Of a DNA stretch of 64,000 bases, positions 48,290 to 60,184 are shown in pieces; position 1 is the stretch's first letter, and each line of letters begins with the position of its first letter. The translations under genes were made by a program, and so were the position numbers. The notes beneath the pieces are model-generated. The model saw nothing but the letters and a program-made list of their open reading frames with translations, made no database searches and was not told where the DNA came from. This DNA is from Carex sylvatica (Eukaryota; Streptophyta; Magnoliopsida; Poales; Cyperaceae), in the NCBI GenBank assembly GCA_964058845.1, contig CAXKVR010000149.1, positions 124,001-188,000 of the forward strand, given 5' to 3'.

Positions 48290-49454
48290 AAAAAATTCGG
48301 TCAAACAAGATTGAATGGAGAAAAAAATCCTCTAAAAATGTGTAAAATATGGACGAAATCGAACAGAAAAAAAATCACCTATGAAAACGTATGTATTTGA
48401 CAGGTTAACTAAAATTTAATCCGGGTCTAAACCATATAATATTGAAATCTGTAAATTTAAAATTCAAATTAAGTGAATTATTGATGTGAAAATAAACGAA
48501 ATACAAGTTTTCCGTGCATTCCTAACCTTTACATGCTCGTCCATATTTTTAAATAAAATCTGCTTGCTAACCCCCAAAGGTAGGCACAAAATGTACACAT
48601 TTTAAATTTTAAATTTATACATGAAAAAAATAATTATCTATACAAAACTGGCATAAAAAATGACACAATTATTTATCTTTAGTTTTAAAAACATAAAGTG
48701 ATTATTTATGTTGAAATTTATTTAAAATCAATATTTTAAAATAAGTTTTATATATTTTCTTTTAAACACACAAGATATTTACATACATGGTTTGTAGAAG
48801 CTTGTTTTGAACTAAAAAAAATAGGAAAAAATTGATAAAAGAAAATAATTTGTCAAAAATAATGTTAAGACAAATTATTATACTCAACAAATTGGTCTAT
48901 TCTATGAGGTAGTGCCCTATGGTTGTTCTCATCTACTGATTGATTGTCTCGAATTTTTTGAAAAAAAGATGTTTTGTTTTAAAAAAATAAGAAATGTTTT
49001 ATATAATTTTAATTTAATAACACCAAGGACAAGACTCAAATATTTACTAATATAAATAATATAGAATTAAAATTAAACTACAATATTTTATATTAATGAA
49101 TAAAAACTAATTCCAATGCAATGTGCCTCTAAATTGTTGAGCCCCAAGGACTTGCTCTTAGATCAAAATTGAAATACAACACTGAAAAAAAATATTAAAT
49201 TAGATATGGTCCAATATAAAAATCAAAAGCTCCAATTAAATTAAATTGTAAATGTTGGTCCCACATGTCATATTCTTTTCTTTCCTCTTGTCTTCTTTCT
49301 TTTCATGAACAAACAACGTATTATTCTTCATTTTCCCCCTGATTTTTCCCCATTCATGCTGCAAATCTCACCTGGACCGTGTTTCTTTTTTCTTCTGGAC
49401 CAGGAGTAGGCACTAACATATAATGCTAGTATATCTCCATAAAAAATCATAATT
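48290..49454. other. AT-rich intergenic DNA
   Basis: No gene or clear element. The last part (49130-49454) may be the interior of a hAT-like element whose right end is at 49501. Confidence 0.35.
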
Positions 49455-49501
49455 CAGGGGTAGGCACTTGCCTACCCCTGGACCTCTTTGGATCCGCCCC
49501 T
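49455..49501. mobile_element. hAT-like terminal fragment
   Basis: A 26-base palindrome (CAGGGGTAGG...CCTACCCCTG, 49455-49480) is followed by GGATCCGCCCCTG ending at 49501, which is a common right end of hAT-type elements in plants. The matching left end was not found. Confidence 0.35.
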
Positions 49502-49507
49502 GGACCT

Positions 49508-49592
49508 AGGGGTGTTAATGGGTACGATACGGGTAGAGTGGAAGTATGTTCATATTCATATCCACTAAGAATGATCTTGCTCATACTCTATC
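49508..49592. mobile_element. Left piece of an inverted-repeat element disrupted by MULE B
   Basis: It begins AGGGGTGTTAATGGGTACGA. The matching right end is at 60878 (read inward: AGGGGTGTCAATGACAC, then GTATCGTATTCG). The two pieces are separated by MULE B and its 9-bp duplication, so this was the insertion target. The last 9 bases (49584-49592, TACTCTATC) are the duplicated target. Confidence 0.6.
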
Positions 49593-50559
49593 CCAAAATT
49601 TTTATGAATACCCAAAATTAATAACAAATTACGAATTCTAACATGTTTTTCAACGTATTTCAAAAACTAGCCAAACCAGTGCTCCAATAATCAGAAAAAT
49701 CCTATATTTTCAGTACTCCAGTTCTGGGTACCTTTCAAAATCAACGGTTAATGGTTAACCAAAAATTTCCTAACCGGTTATTAGTACACCGGAAATTTGA
49801 TATATAGCCAGTTATTGGTTAACCGATTTCGAGTCTGGTTAACAGTGCACCAGAAATTCGACTCAATTATTTCCCCTGATCTGGGTCCGGTTAATGGAAT
49901 AGCGGAAATCTCATATCACCCAGTTGTATAACCCACAAATTTCATAGTTTACTCTGACGGAGAATCAGAATCTCAGACAGAGAGAAACAAAATGAAACGA
50001 AGAGAAAAAGTAAGTTTTTTTATAATTAATTAAATGATGTAAGTTATTATTATTTTTAAACGGTATTAATTTTTAACTATTGATTTTTAAAATATTTTTG
50101 TAACTATTGATTTTTAAAATATTTTTGTAACTATTAATTTTTGAAATATTTTTGTAACTATTAATTTTTAACTATCGATTTTTGAAATATTTTTTTATAA
50201 TGGAGATTTTTCCTCCAATACTTTGTATGCAATATATGTATAAATTACTTTAATCATAATTATTTATAAATTAGTAAATTACTTTAATCATAATGATTCA
50301 TACAAAAATTTACCAAGTTTAATAGACCAATAAACGAGAGTTGAGGTTTACGAGTATTAGGTACGGTCAGTGTAACCTTACACAAAGAAATAACACAGAG
50401 ACAGGTAGCTTGCTACATTTACTCGAGGCCGACGCGAGCTGCGTACGAGAGTATGCAAGTCGCATCACTGGTACGCGGGTCGCATACGAGAGTACGCGGG
50501 TCACGTATGGAGCTGAGAGACAGAGTTAAAGGTGAAATTAGAAATCCTGGAAATGCCTT

Positions 50560-51400
50560 TTTACAATTTATAAAAATCAAATTTTACTTTCAGTCATTTA
50601 AATTATTGTTATTGAATTTAGGAATTTAAATAAATCAAATCAATCTTTTTCAAATTTTAGTCTTTAAGTAATTTAGACAAAAATCTAGTTGATACCTGAA
50701 CCGTCCTGTGGATCGATACCCGATTTACTATATGATAGGATTGTGTACTTGCAATCTTCATCGGAAGCATATTTGAGGTTTAAAAACTAGAGCTTGTTGT
50801 ACTGAAACTTTGTTGTACACTTTCGTGCGAATAAGTTTTTGACACCATTGCCAGGGACGGCATCATTTATTTTCTTGATTTTTACGTATGTTAGTTAATC
50901 TAGATTTTAATTGTATATTTTCTTTATTTTTCTTTCTCTTAGGAAAGTTGGTATACGTACCACCTCCTATAGGTGACTACTAGTTGAGGAGCAAAGGACC
51001 GCCTTCTGACACCTTTGTTTCTGCACAACCAACTCTCAACGCGCCCCGCGTCACACTCGACTCGACCCGCGTGGAAGCGACAGGATATGTGAACTCCGAA
51101 CACCCAAGGCCATCAAGGATAAACGCCCTGGAAAGATAGGCCAAGGAAAGAGAGGACCGAGAGAGAGAAGCAAGAGACAAAGATGCGGAAGCGGATCTGA
51201 CTGACAATGAGGACATGGGTGACTTCATGCCAAGAACCTTGTGCAAGTTCAACATGCCTCGAGCTGGAGACGTGAGGGGAGCAATTAGGCTGCCAAGAAT
51301 TGTCGGGCAACAACCAAACTTCAATCCGGAGTTGTCAACATTGTGCAGCATAACACCTTCCATGGCTTGCAATACACTTGTCCACATCATGGTATTCCTA
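50560..51400 (+). mobile_element. Athila/Tat-type Ty3 retrotransposon fragment: LTR end, primer-binding site and gag start
   Basis: CCTGTGGATCGATACCCGA (50704 on) resembles the 3' LTR end of Athila/Tat elements. At about 50840-50857 lies TGACACCATTGCCAGGGA, which is the tRNA-Asp-type primer-binding site TGGCGCCGTTGCCGGGGA with four G-to-A changes. After about 350 bases, the gag start follows: DFMPRTLCKFNMPRAG, AIRLPRIVGQQPNFNPEL, then in the next frame VQHNTFHGLQYTCPHH (51345-51395), as in the family's gag N terminus. It then runs directly into the MULE transposase frame. Confidence 0.7.
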
Positions 51401-53603
51401 TTTATAAACTGGTTGGGTATACCGTTAGTGAAGCAAATATGGAAATCCAAGCCAGGTTTAACATGTCTACCGATGGCCAACGTGACTATCAATTGGTACC
51501 GATAACAAACCAGCAAACATTCGAAATAATTTTAGGAATTTTGGCATCTTTTCCACAAAGGGTCCCGGTTCTAGAGTTATTTGTAGAATTGGAACCGAAC
51601 CATACCGGTTTTAATTCTCAATCAAATATGAACAGTCAAATCCCTGAAACTTGATCCCAACCCAGTACCAGTCGGAACCCTGAACTCATAACTCAATCCC
51701 AACCCAGTACCAGTCAGAACCCTGAACCCACAACTCGATCCTGACCCAGTACCAGTCAAGTCCATAGACCAGTACCGATTCTAGATTTTGTACCACCTGT
51801 GGATGCTATTGATGATGATAGTTTGGAGAGCGGGGATGAGATGCTCTTAGATGAGTCATCAGGTTCCGACAATGACATTCGAGCAATTAGACGATCACAA
51901 TCATAGTCCCGTGAATCACGTAACCCGATAACTGGTCGGGATGATATGAGACATCCAGTTGATAGTTTCAATGACATATCTGATTTTTGACCTGCGGATG
52001 TCAATTTTTTTGGCAGCTCAACCAGAACATTTGATAATTCATTAGCCAAAGGCTAAGTGTTTGAGTCCAAAGCGACTCTAAGGGTGACAATAAATGAGTT
52101 TTATATCCAAAATGATTATGAATGTTTGGTTTCTAAAAGCGAAACTAAACGTTTAACTATAAAGTGCAGAGATAATTTTTGCAAATTCAAGTTATCCGCG
52201 AAGCTTAACGGCCTTTCAGGATTTTGGATTATTACCAAACAAGCAATTCCTCATGGATGTAAAGTACCGGCAACACGTGCTGATCATCGTCAGTTTACTG
52301 CAGAGATGATTGCACTATCAATTGATGATGCCATTAGAAATGATATGTGCGCAACTATAAATCATATCCGCGATGTGGTGAAAAAAGAGTACAAAAATGT
52401 AACACCCAAGTACAACAAATTATGGCGAGGCCGTGAGCTTGCTATTGCAAATCTGTTTGGTAGTTGGGAGAACTCGTACAACTTGCTTATTCCACTTTTG
52501 GAAGCCATACAAAGAAATAATCTGGGAACCAAATATTGTGTGACCTCGACCCCTATTGATCGAGAAACTGACAGGTATTTCAATCAAGCCGCATGGGCAT
52601 ATGGGCCTTGTATTGCAGCGCTGCCGTTCCTCAGACCAGTGATTAGTATGGATACTTTTTTCATGTCTGGACGGTACCAAGGTAGGCTGCTAATGGCATG
52701 TATGTACGATGCCGAGAACCAATTGCTTTCATTAGATTTTTCAATTATGGAGAAAGAAAGCGCAGAAAACTGGGGGGTTTTTTATGAGATGGTTGCGATT
52801 GGAAGTAATTGGAGATAATCATTTTTCTGTGTCATATTGGATAGACATTTGGGGATTAAATTCATATTCTAGAGTTCACTTCTCGAATGAGATGAGTCTA
52901 CCAACCAATGTGTCCATCGGTATTGTTCTCAACATGTTACCGAGAACCTCTTCAAGCATGTGAGGCAGAACAGAGATGTCAGTGATATGTTCAAAATTGG
53001 AGTAAACAAATGCAAACCTAGGAGGTTGACGGAGATGTTTGAAGATTTTAAAGTTGGTTGTCCAGAGGCTATCGAGTACCTTAACAAGGTGGGTAAGAGG
53101 GACCCTAATGATGAAGACGAGCTACCATGTCTGGAGAAACTGTATCAAGGAATTGGCGGAGGTCACCGATGGGGAATAATGACAACAAATGGGTCGGAGT
53201 CACTGAATGCCGTTTTCAAAATTAGTCGGTGCTTGCCGGTTGCAGCAATCATAGATGACACATTTTAAAGTTAAATAGATAGTTTTATGAACGGCGGAAC
53301 AAAGCTGCAATAAGACTTCAACGATGTGAGTTGTGGTCCGAAAGGGCAAGTGAGTTATTGCAAAAGCGTATCAATAAATCTCTAAACATGACTGTGGTTC
53401 CTTACAGTAGACACATTGGGGTTTTTGAGGTCATGGTTAGGGGTGAAAAAATTCCTGTAAGACGTAATCAGCTAAGACTTGAGTATACCCATAGAGATTT
53501 CGGGTATAAAGTTGTTGTCAGGGATAACAATAAGGCTGAGTGTGAATGTCAAGAGCCCCAATTGACCGGTATACCATGTTCTCATTTCATGGCGGTGGTC
53601 TGA
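51400..53603 (+). pseudogene. MULE B transposase relic
   Basis: One frame runs from about 51400 to 52818 with several stops (about 51652, 51740, 51904, 51987, 52055). It covers part of a PB1-like domain (DYQLVPITNQQTFEI, LELFVELEPNH), a proline/serine linker with a repeated SQPSTSxNPE unit, an acidic stretch (DDDSLESGDEMLLDESSGSD), and the MuDR region (IKCRDNFCKFKLSAKLNG, KYNKLWRGRELAIANLFGSW). The catalytic region begins ISMDTFFMSGRYQGRLLMAC, and IMEKESAENWGVFYEM follows. Next, 52819-52950 is damaged and the second catalytic aspartate is not found. 52960-53268 continues with WGIMTTNGSESLNAVFKISR, and 53331-53603 ends with a SWIM-type zinc finger CECQEPQLTGIPCSHF. It is not functional. Confidence 0.85.
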
Positions 53604-54013
53604 GAAATGAAATATGATAAAAATTTATACGTCAGCCCCTTGTATAGTTCGTCAATACTGGAACAAACATGGAGTGCATGTTTCGAACCGAAAGGCAACC
53701 AAAATGAATGACCTGAATACAACGGCCCAAAAATTAAACCTGAGAGCAGACTAATCAAAAAGGGAAGGAGATGACACAACTGCACACCGATGGAAATGGA
53801 CATAATGCAGGGTCGAAGACTCTGACATCAGGCTCATCGGGAGACAATTGATCGAAATGCAGCAGGTACAATTGATCAACCAATTAGAAATACATGTCGA
53901 AGATAAATTCAGAATTTAATACATGTTGTACTTGTAATGTAGAGGAGGCAGCAAGATAGGCAGAGGACGAACCATCATCGTCGAGAAGGTCAGGAAGAGG
54001 ATCTTACAGCAGA

Positions 54014-54290
54014 TCTCAAACAGGGCCATCTGAAGCACAAAGAAGGAGCATATGTGACGCAGGAAGGAGGAACACATTTGAAACAGGAAGGAGCACCACA
54101 TCTGAAGCAGGAAGGAGAAGCACATCTTCAACAAGGCCATCTGGTACAGCTAACCAGTCGCAAACAGGGTCATTTGGTACAGCTAACCAGCAGGAAGGAT
54201 CAGAGCAACCAGCAAGAAAAAGTGTATCTGGTCCATCTATCTTTGGATTGCGTTTTAGTCTGTGTCGTAGATGATAAAGTTGCAAATTAT
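54014..54290 (+). repeat. Short tandem repeat region with GAAGGAG and AACCAG words
   Basis: The phrase GAAGGAGNANCACATNTGAA recurs about every 30 bases (54040-54130), then GGTACAGCTAACCAG twice (54144-54200). The plus frame reads serine/threonine/arginine-rich sequence such as RRSTSSTRPSGTANQ. It is probably the low-complexity tail of the transposase or of an accessory protein. Confidence 0.5.
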
Positions 54291-54364
54291 TTTATGTTTG
54301 AACTATTTTGTAACATAAATAATGCTATGTTATTTTATTTTATGTTTGAACCATAGGTCTTACC

Positions 54365-54770
54365 ATGTCCATTTCACGTGAAGAGAAACAAGAAATTATT
54401 AACAATTTTTGGACGGGTAAATCCCTCATGAGAAGGCGAATGCAACGTATGTATTCACCTGAAAATTATGCTGAATTCATAAGCACTGTTGATCCGTCAA
54501 TTAGAGAAATGGTTGAGGAGAATTCTCCAAGTGGGTGGGCAGACAAGAACACACCAACTGGATGAAGACATTGCCTTTTATGTCAGGTGAAGGGGGATAT
54601 GGTGGATATATTTTTTTTGTTTTAATTGTGAGATAGTTATTCACCCCAACTGCATGGACAAGAATGCAGATCCGGTGAATGACGCACGTTTTACTAAATG
54701 GGAGGTTTTTCGTGCGTACGCCAAGCTTCGGACAAGAAGAAAGGAAGTTTCTCATCTCGTAAGCAATAGC
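54365..54770 (+). pseudogene. Unrecognised accessory frame of MULE B, part 1
   Basis: I do not recognise it. The first frame (54365-54565) reads MSISREEKQEIINNFW, SLMRRRMQRMYSPENY and DPSIREMVEENSP. A second open stretch at about 54610-54760 reads LNCEIVIHPNCMDKNADPVN, then FTKWEVFRAYAKLRTRRKEV and HL just before a GT donor-like site. Both look like real protein (balanced composition, charged helices) but are in different frames. Placed after the transposase on the same strand, they may be a second transposon gene, as in MuDR (mudrB), but I see no sequence likeness that proves it. Confidence 0.4.
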
Positions 54771-55029
54771 CTGCTTTTTTGTATCGTTGTATTTTATGAA
54801 CTGTACTGGTTTGTATAATTCTATGTAATTGTATCATTGTACTAGTTTGTAGTATATGGATTATATATTGTATTATTTTTAATGTAAATGTGTTATATTA
54901 TTTTATGTTATGATTATATTCATGTTTCAGCATTTTATGTTGAAACAAGATTGTAGTATTCATTACTGTACAATTAGTCTATGTTTATTTTGTTGTTGAA
55001 CATGATGGACAATAGCAAAAGAGGTACTG

Positions 55030-55306
55030 AGGATGCCAAATATCACTGTAAGGAAATACTTCTTTTGAAAAGAGTTGGTATCCAATTACCTACTGAAAAT
55101 CCCCCATTTCAGACGATGACTTTGTTGAAAATCCATACGTGAATTTTTTTTTTGATGAAGACCCTCCAACACCAGACGATGAGTTTGTTCCGTGTACTTA
55201 TACTGGTAAAGCGAGCACATCATCGGGTGCCACTAATCAGAAGCCGGCTGCTCAGAAGACTACTGGTAAGAAGTCGGCTGGTAAGAAGCTGGCTGCTAAG
55301 AAATAG
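55030..55306 (+). pseudogene. Unrecognised accessory frame of MULE B, part 2
   Basis: Reads KRGTEDAKYHCKEILLLKRV and GIQLPTENPPF, then after a one-frame change near 55111, DDDFVENPYVNFFFDEDPPT, PDDEFVPCTYTGKASTSSG and a basic repeat tail QKTTGKKSAGKKLAAKK before a stop at 55304-55306. The acidic-then-basic tail recalls a DNA-associated or nuclear protein. With the frame at 54365-54770 it may form one accessory gene. No family recognised. Confidence 0.4.
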
Positions 55307-55673
55307 CAACCGTAATTTTTTTTGTTTATTCTTTTATATTATATAAGATGTTTCTTGTTATATTGTAGGATGAACAATATCAACCGTATTTTTATTATTT
55401 TGAAATCACGTCGTCACGTTTTTTGTTTTTGTTTTTTTTTGTTTGTTGTATAATTTTAAATTTTTTTAATGTATAAATACTATCATAATAGGTAGCTCAA
55501 CCCAAAACTAAAAATTGAAACATAATAAAACATGAACTATAATAAAACATAAAACATAATAAAATAAAATATAATAAAATAAAACATAATAAAACTTGAA
55601 ATATAACATAATAAAATATGAAATATAATAAAACATAAAACATAATAAAATATGAAATAGATAAAAGATAAGA

Positions 55674-58600
55674 TCAATGGCCAGGCATATGACCGGGATA
55701 ATCTGCATGCGAGAAGTGCTGTCTCCGATGGCGTTGCCTATGACCCCTTCCTAACGGTTCTTCTTCTTGGCTACCCTCAGATGGACGTGGGGTCTCATCA
55801 AGTGAATGAGATGTAGATGCCCCTGCATCACCACCAGGTGGACGAGATGTCGATGCCCCTGCATTTTATTATGACACCCAAAGTTAGAAAAAAAGAGAAA
55901 GAAGTGAAGCTGACCTATGTCACCAGTACTGACAGATGGCCCTCAGAGAAGCCAACTAGTCATTTGAACCTCACGCTCACGCTAAAAAGTATCGATAGAT
56001 GCTCGTTGTGCATACTTCACAACCTCTTGATTATGCGTATCCAAAAAATCATTAAAGATGCGTGTGCCTATTCCTTGCTCCTGATAATCTGCCCAAGACG
56101 GATTGTGTCTACTGTGATCCTAATTGACATGCAATTTGTACACAGTTTTAATTCCTAAAAAAATACATGTAATTCCTAAAAAAATACTTCTTCTGAACAA
56201 AGTACATACCTGTCCGAGATCAAGGCCGTAACTCAGCCCATGCGTCTGGAAAAGGCTGTCCGGATGCCAAGCTTGCGTCCCCTGATCCTGAGATACCTAT
56301 AATTGGAGGTTAGTTTGATAAGTTGTGGTTTACAAACAAATTTGTTTAAGCCATGCTACAAAATTACCTGTCCGGGATCTGTGACTGGATGAGGTGGATT
56401 TACCGGTGCAAATGCTTCTGGGTGGATGTACCTTCTCTATTTGGTGTCGTCGTATAACCAATCCTTAAAAGGATCTGGACCTTCGAATCTAGACGAATCT
56501 GGATATGGATACACTCCAATAGGAGTAGGCTCATCCGATGGGACCGCTTCCTAGTTTTCTGGAACCTCCGCCTCATCCATCAATTGCTGCGTATGTGGAC
56601 CGTAACCTGTATCAAAGTAGATACGCCAACCTGTCCTCATTAGTTTTTTACCAACCTTTTGCCACCCCTTGGTGAAGAACATCTTGACGCCGTGCGCCAA
56701 CTCTCCAATCCTAGTCAATGCTTGTACACAGACAGTTTTAATTTTAGCAATTATGAGTTTTAAATAATTGAATCAACGAGAATAGCAATTAAAAATATTT
56801 ACAGTTCGAGTGACAAGTGTTCCGTGGGGAATGTGTCCACTCAGCCCATGCTCTTCTCTGGGGAGATGCATCGTACGATCTATTCCTTCCACGTGCTGAT
56901 TAAACAGATAGATAGATGCCATACATCTCTTCTGGTACCACTTGAGATAACGTGGAAGGTCATTTTGGTCAAACGAGCGACCTTCTCTGATTACTTGCGC
57001 CTCATATGCAGTAGCCTACTGAACATATGCTACGTGTCTTGTGGCCCAGGACTCATTCTTCTCAATATCAACCTGTTCATAATTTTATAACAACTTAACA
57101 CCCAAAGTTAACTAACATAAATAAGGAAAATAACAGTAAGTAAACCTTACTTGTGCAACTCAACTTGCGTGTGCCTATTCAGTAGATCTGGCACCGGAAT
57201 CCCTTGAAACAATCCGAATTGCTGCATGCAGCGATCCGGATAAGTATGCTCAATTATCCAATAAAATATCAATGGACCACGATACAAGTAGTAGGGCTGA
57301 TAAATTTAGTAAAAATGTGAGTTATAATTTATAAGTACAATGACATATAACTAAATAATAACTTGATTGAAACATACCCTTCCCTCCTGAGTCACTGTCG
57401 AAAGCTTGTTGTAGACCCTTCTGTACAGCTCCCAATTCACACGATCCTCTATTAAACCCTGAAACTGGCCCCACGGGATACGTTCACCCTGGGTCTTGAA
57501 ATGGGATGATGCGTTGTACTTGTATGGACTACACTATTTGTATGCAAAAGATGCGCATGTATCAAGTGTTGGGGCGCCCCAGGCAGGTTCCCAATTTTTA
57601 GTTTGAGGCTCAGGCCGGTGAACTGGAAAGAGAGTCCACGACTAGTGCTGTAGAAGCATCACCGAACCATGCATAGATCATCTCTCGGGCTCGGTAGCGA
57701 CACATAGATGCCGATACAGATACGCAAGAATTGCTCCACCCCAATTGTACTATACTAGCTGGTCCAAATCCACAATTAGATCGAGATACCACAGCAGTAT
57801 TCCATCCCCACCACTGTCCATGAACAAACTGGACGACATCAGGTCCAAGATATATGCACAGACATACCTAGCAAAATTCAATACAATGTGAGAACATTGT
57901 TGATAGGCTAAAGCACGAATAAATTGATATATATATAATACTTACCACTTCAGCTTTTGATCGTCGTGATCTGCCGGTAGCGTCTGAAATCGTTCACGAA
58001 ACTTAGATTTCAGGAAAGTCAACTCCATTGTTTTTTCATTTTACTCAGACCACCATTTTTCATAAGTTCACTCTGCTCATGCTCTTTGATCCCTAACAAT
58101 TCGAAGAGCCAGCCTTTTGCATTCCTTCCGTCTGTACTCCCCGTCACTGGGACTCCCGTAATGGGCAAACCCCACAAACAGCTCACGTCCTCCAATGTAA
58201 CTGTAATTTATCAAATAAAAAATATAAATTTCTTCATTTTAATTGTCAGTAAATTATTACAAAGAACATATTTATTTGAAATAGTTTTGTAGTTAATACC
58301 TGTCATCTCTCCAAATAGAAGATGAAAGGTGTGCGTCTCAGGACGCCACCGCTCCACAAGTCCGTGTATCAACACCGCATCGATTTTTTTGTGAGGCATG
58401 ACTGCGATCTGGTATAAACCCAATCGAATAAAAAATGTCGCGTATGCAATGTGGTACGTGGTCTGGCAACAGTAGTGCTTCACGTTTATAACCTCCATTT
58501 TGTACATTGCCAAAAATAAAAATTAGAAATAAAAATATGATGATATTTCTGAACAAGTCAGAAAAAAAGAAATAAGTATATGCTTACCTCCTGAGAAGCC

Positions 58601-58690
58601 TGACACACCCTACGATGGTTGTGCGGTATCCACAACATATCACTAAAGTATCCCGTGCCATATCTATTTCATCATTGATTTCGTCTGCCA
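55674..58690 (-). pseudogene. Plant mobile domain (PMD) gene relic of MULE B
   Basis: From 58690 down: SDMLWIPHNHRRVCQASQ; then VINVKHYCCQTTYHIAYATF, LGLYQIAVMPHKKIDAVLIH and LVERWRPETHTFHLLFGEMT (58300-58510), with a following piece TLEDVSCLWGLPITGVPVTG and NAKGWLFELLGI (58080-58200); FRERFQTLPADHDD; and LKWYVCAYILDLMSSSLFMD with GGAILAYLYRHLC (57640-57960). The C terminus near 55674-55860 is a proline/serine-rich tail (TSRPPGGDAGASTSHSLDE, GRGHRQRHRRQHF) ending at a TGA. Short gaps fit introns of 80-100 bases. Several stops in the middle. Same protein type as in MULE A. Confidence 0.75.
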
Positions 58691-58739
58691 TGCTACAAAG
58701 TTAATTCAAAGTTAATTCATTGTTTTCAAAAAAATTAAA

Positions 58740-59430
58740 CTAATCTAAACTGTTTTGCATTTTTCTAATTATTTCTAAACTAATTTAGATTACCTAAATC
58801 ATTCTAAACAGTTTCGGAACCAATTTGCAATTTTCTAAACTATTTTACACCATTTTGCAATTTTCTAAATTATTCAGGCAACAATTTCGAATTGTCTAAA
58901 TTATTCTACACCATTTTCGAACTTTCTAAATTATTCAGACATTATTTTGGAGTTTTCAACATTATTCTTAACCATTTTAGAATTTTACAAATTACTCTGA
59001 ACTATTTTGGAACTTTCTAAATTATTCTAGACTATTTTTGAACTTTCTAAATTATTCGGGCACCATCTTAAAATTTTCTAAATTATTCTACACTATTTCA
59101 CAACTCTCTAAACCATTTTAGAATATTATAAATTACTCTAAACCATTTTAAAACTTTCTAAATTATTCTGGCACCATCTTAAAATTTTCTAAATTATTCT
59201 ACACTATTTTTACAACTCTCTAAATTAATTTTTACCATTTTAGAATTTTACAAATTACTCTCAATCATTTTGAAACTTTCTAAATTATTCGGGCAACATC
59301 TTAAAATTTTCTAAATTAATCTACACTATTTTACAACTCTCTAAATTATTTTTTACCATTTTGAAATTTTACAAATTACTCTAAACCATTTTGAAATTTT
59401 ACAAATTACTCAAAACTATTTTTCAATTTC
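58740..59430. repeat. AT-rich degenerate tandem array in MULE B
   Basis: Near-copies of TTTCTAAATTATTCTACACC and ATTTTGGAACTTTCTAAATT repeat with variable spacing over 700 bases. A related AATAATCTAAATAATATTC array continues to about 59730. It is located immediately behind the PMD gene. Confidence 0.75.
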
Positions 59431-59915
59431 ACTTCATGGTACAGAGGCATGCATTGACATATTAGACATGCAATTTTGTTATTCACGGTTCTAAGAAGTT
59501 ATTTTTGTTATATAAAGTAAATAATATTCCAAATAACTATTCTAATAATTTTCCAAATAAATATTTCAAATATATTCCAAATAATATTTCAAATAATTTT
59601 CCAAACAATCTAAATAATATTTCAAATAATTCAAAACAATCTAAATAATAATCCAAATAATTCTAAACAATCTAAATAATATTCTAAACTATTCTAATCA
59701 ATATTGTAAACTATTTTAATACTAAATAAATAAATAAAACCTGTTTGTGCAGAGCTCTCAACAAACCTCGCAGCAAATCTCACAGTAAAACCAGCCCAGC
59801 AGCTCTCTTCCTTTCTCTCGCAGCGCCTATATAAAAAAATTCAACCACGCGTTAATAGTAACCCCACGCCACGCATCCACGCCCCAGCTCGCGCGTCCGT
59901 GACCCCAGCATCCTT

Positions 59916-59999
59916 CCGGTTAACCACTAACCGGTTTTTAGATCCAGTTAACCACTAACCGGTTTTTAGATCCAGTTAACCACTAACCAGATAATTTTC
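59916..59999. repeat. 28-bp subterminal tandem repeat of MULE B
   Basis: Units begin at 59916, 59944 and 59972, each CC(G/A)GTTAACCACTAACC followed by GGTTTTTAGAT or a variant. The left subterminal region (49750-49910) has related GGTTAATGG / GGTTAACC words. Such repeats are candidate transposase-binding sites. Confidence 0.7.
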
Positions 60000-60184
60000 A
60001 ATCTTTCGACTAACCATTAATCGTTCAATTTCAATGATTCCAGGAACTGCAGCACCAGAAAGATAAGCTATTTCCGATTATTGGAGCACCGGTTTGGGTA
60101 GTTTTTGAAATACGTTGAAAAACAGGTTAGAATCCGTAATTTGTTATTAATTTTGGGTATTTATAAAAATTTTGGTACTCTATC

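Larger units (their letters stand above)
49593..60175 (+). mobile_element. MULE B, a 10.6-kb Mutator-like element carrying a PMD gene and a retroelement fragment
   Basis: Terminal inverted repeats start CCAAAATTTTTAT(G/A)AATACC and match for about 200 bp (49593-49800 and 59960-60175), including AATTAATAACAAATTACG and TCCAATAATC. A perfect 9-bp target duplication TACTCTATC lies at 49584-49592 and 60176-60184. Contents in order: subterminal GTACGCGGGTC words; an Athila/Tat-type fragment; a MULE transposase relic (+); two unrecognised short frames (+); a PMD relic (-); an AT-rich array; 28-bp subterminal repeats. The layout matches MULE A. Confidence 0.88.

Noticed and set aside
50341..50529. 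Small plus-strand frame rich in R, T and Y
   Set aside because: It is made of the subterminal GTACGCGGGTC / CGCATACGAGAGTA words of MULE B and has no protein-like features.
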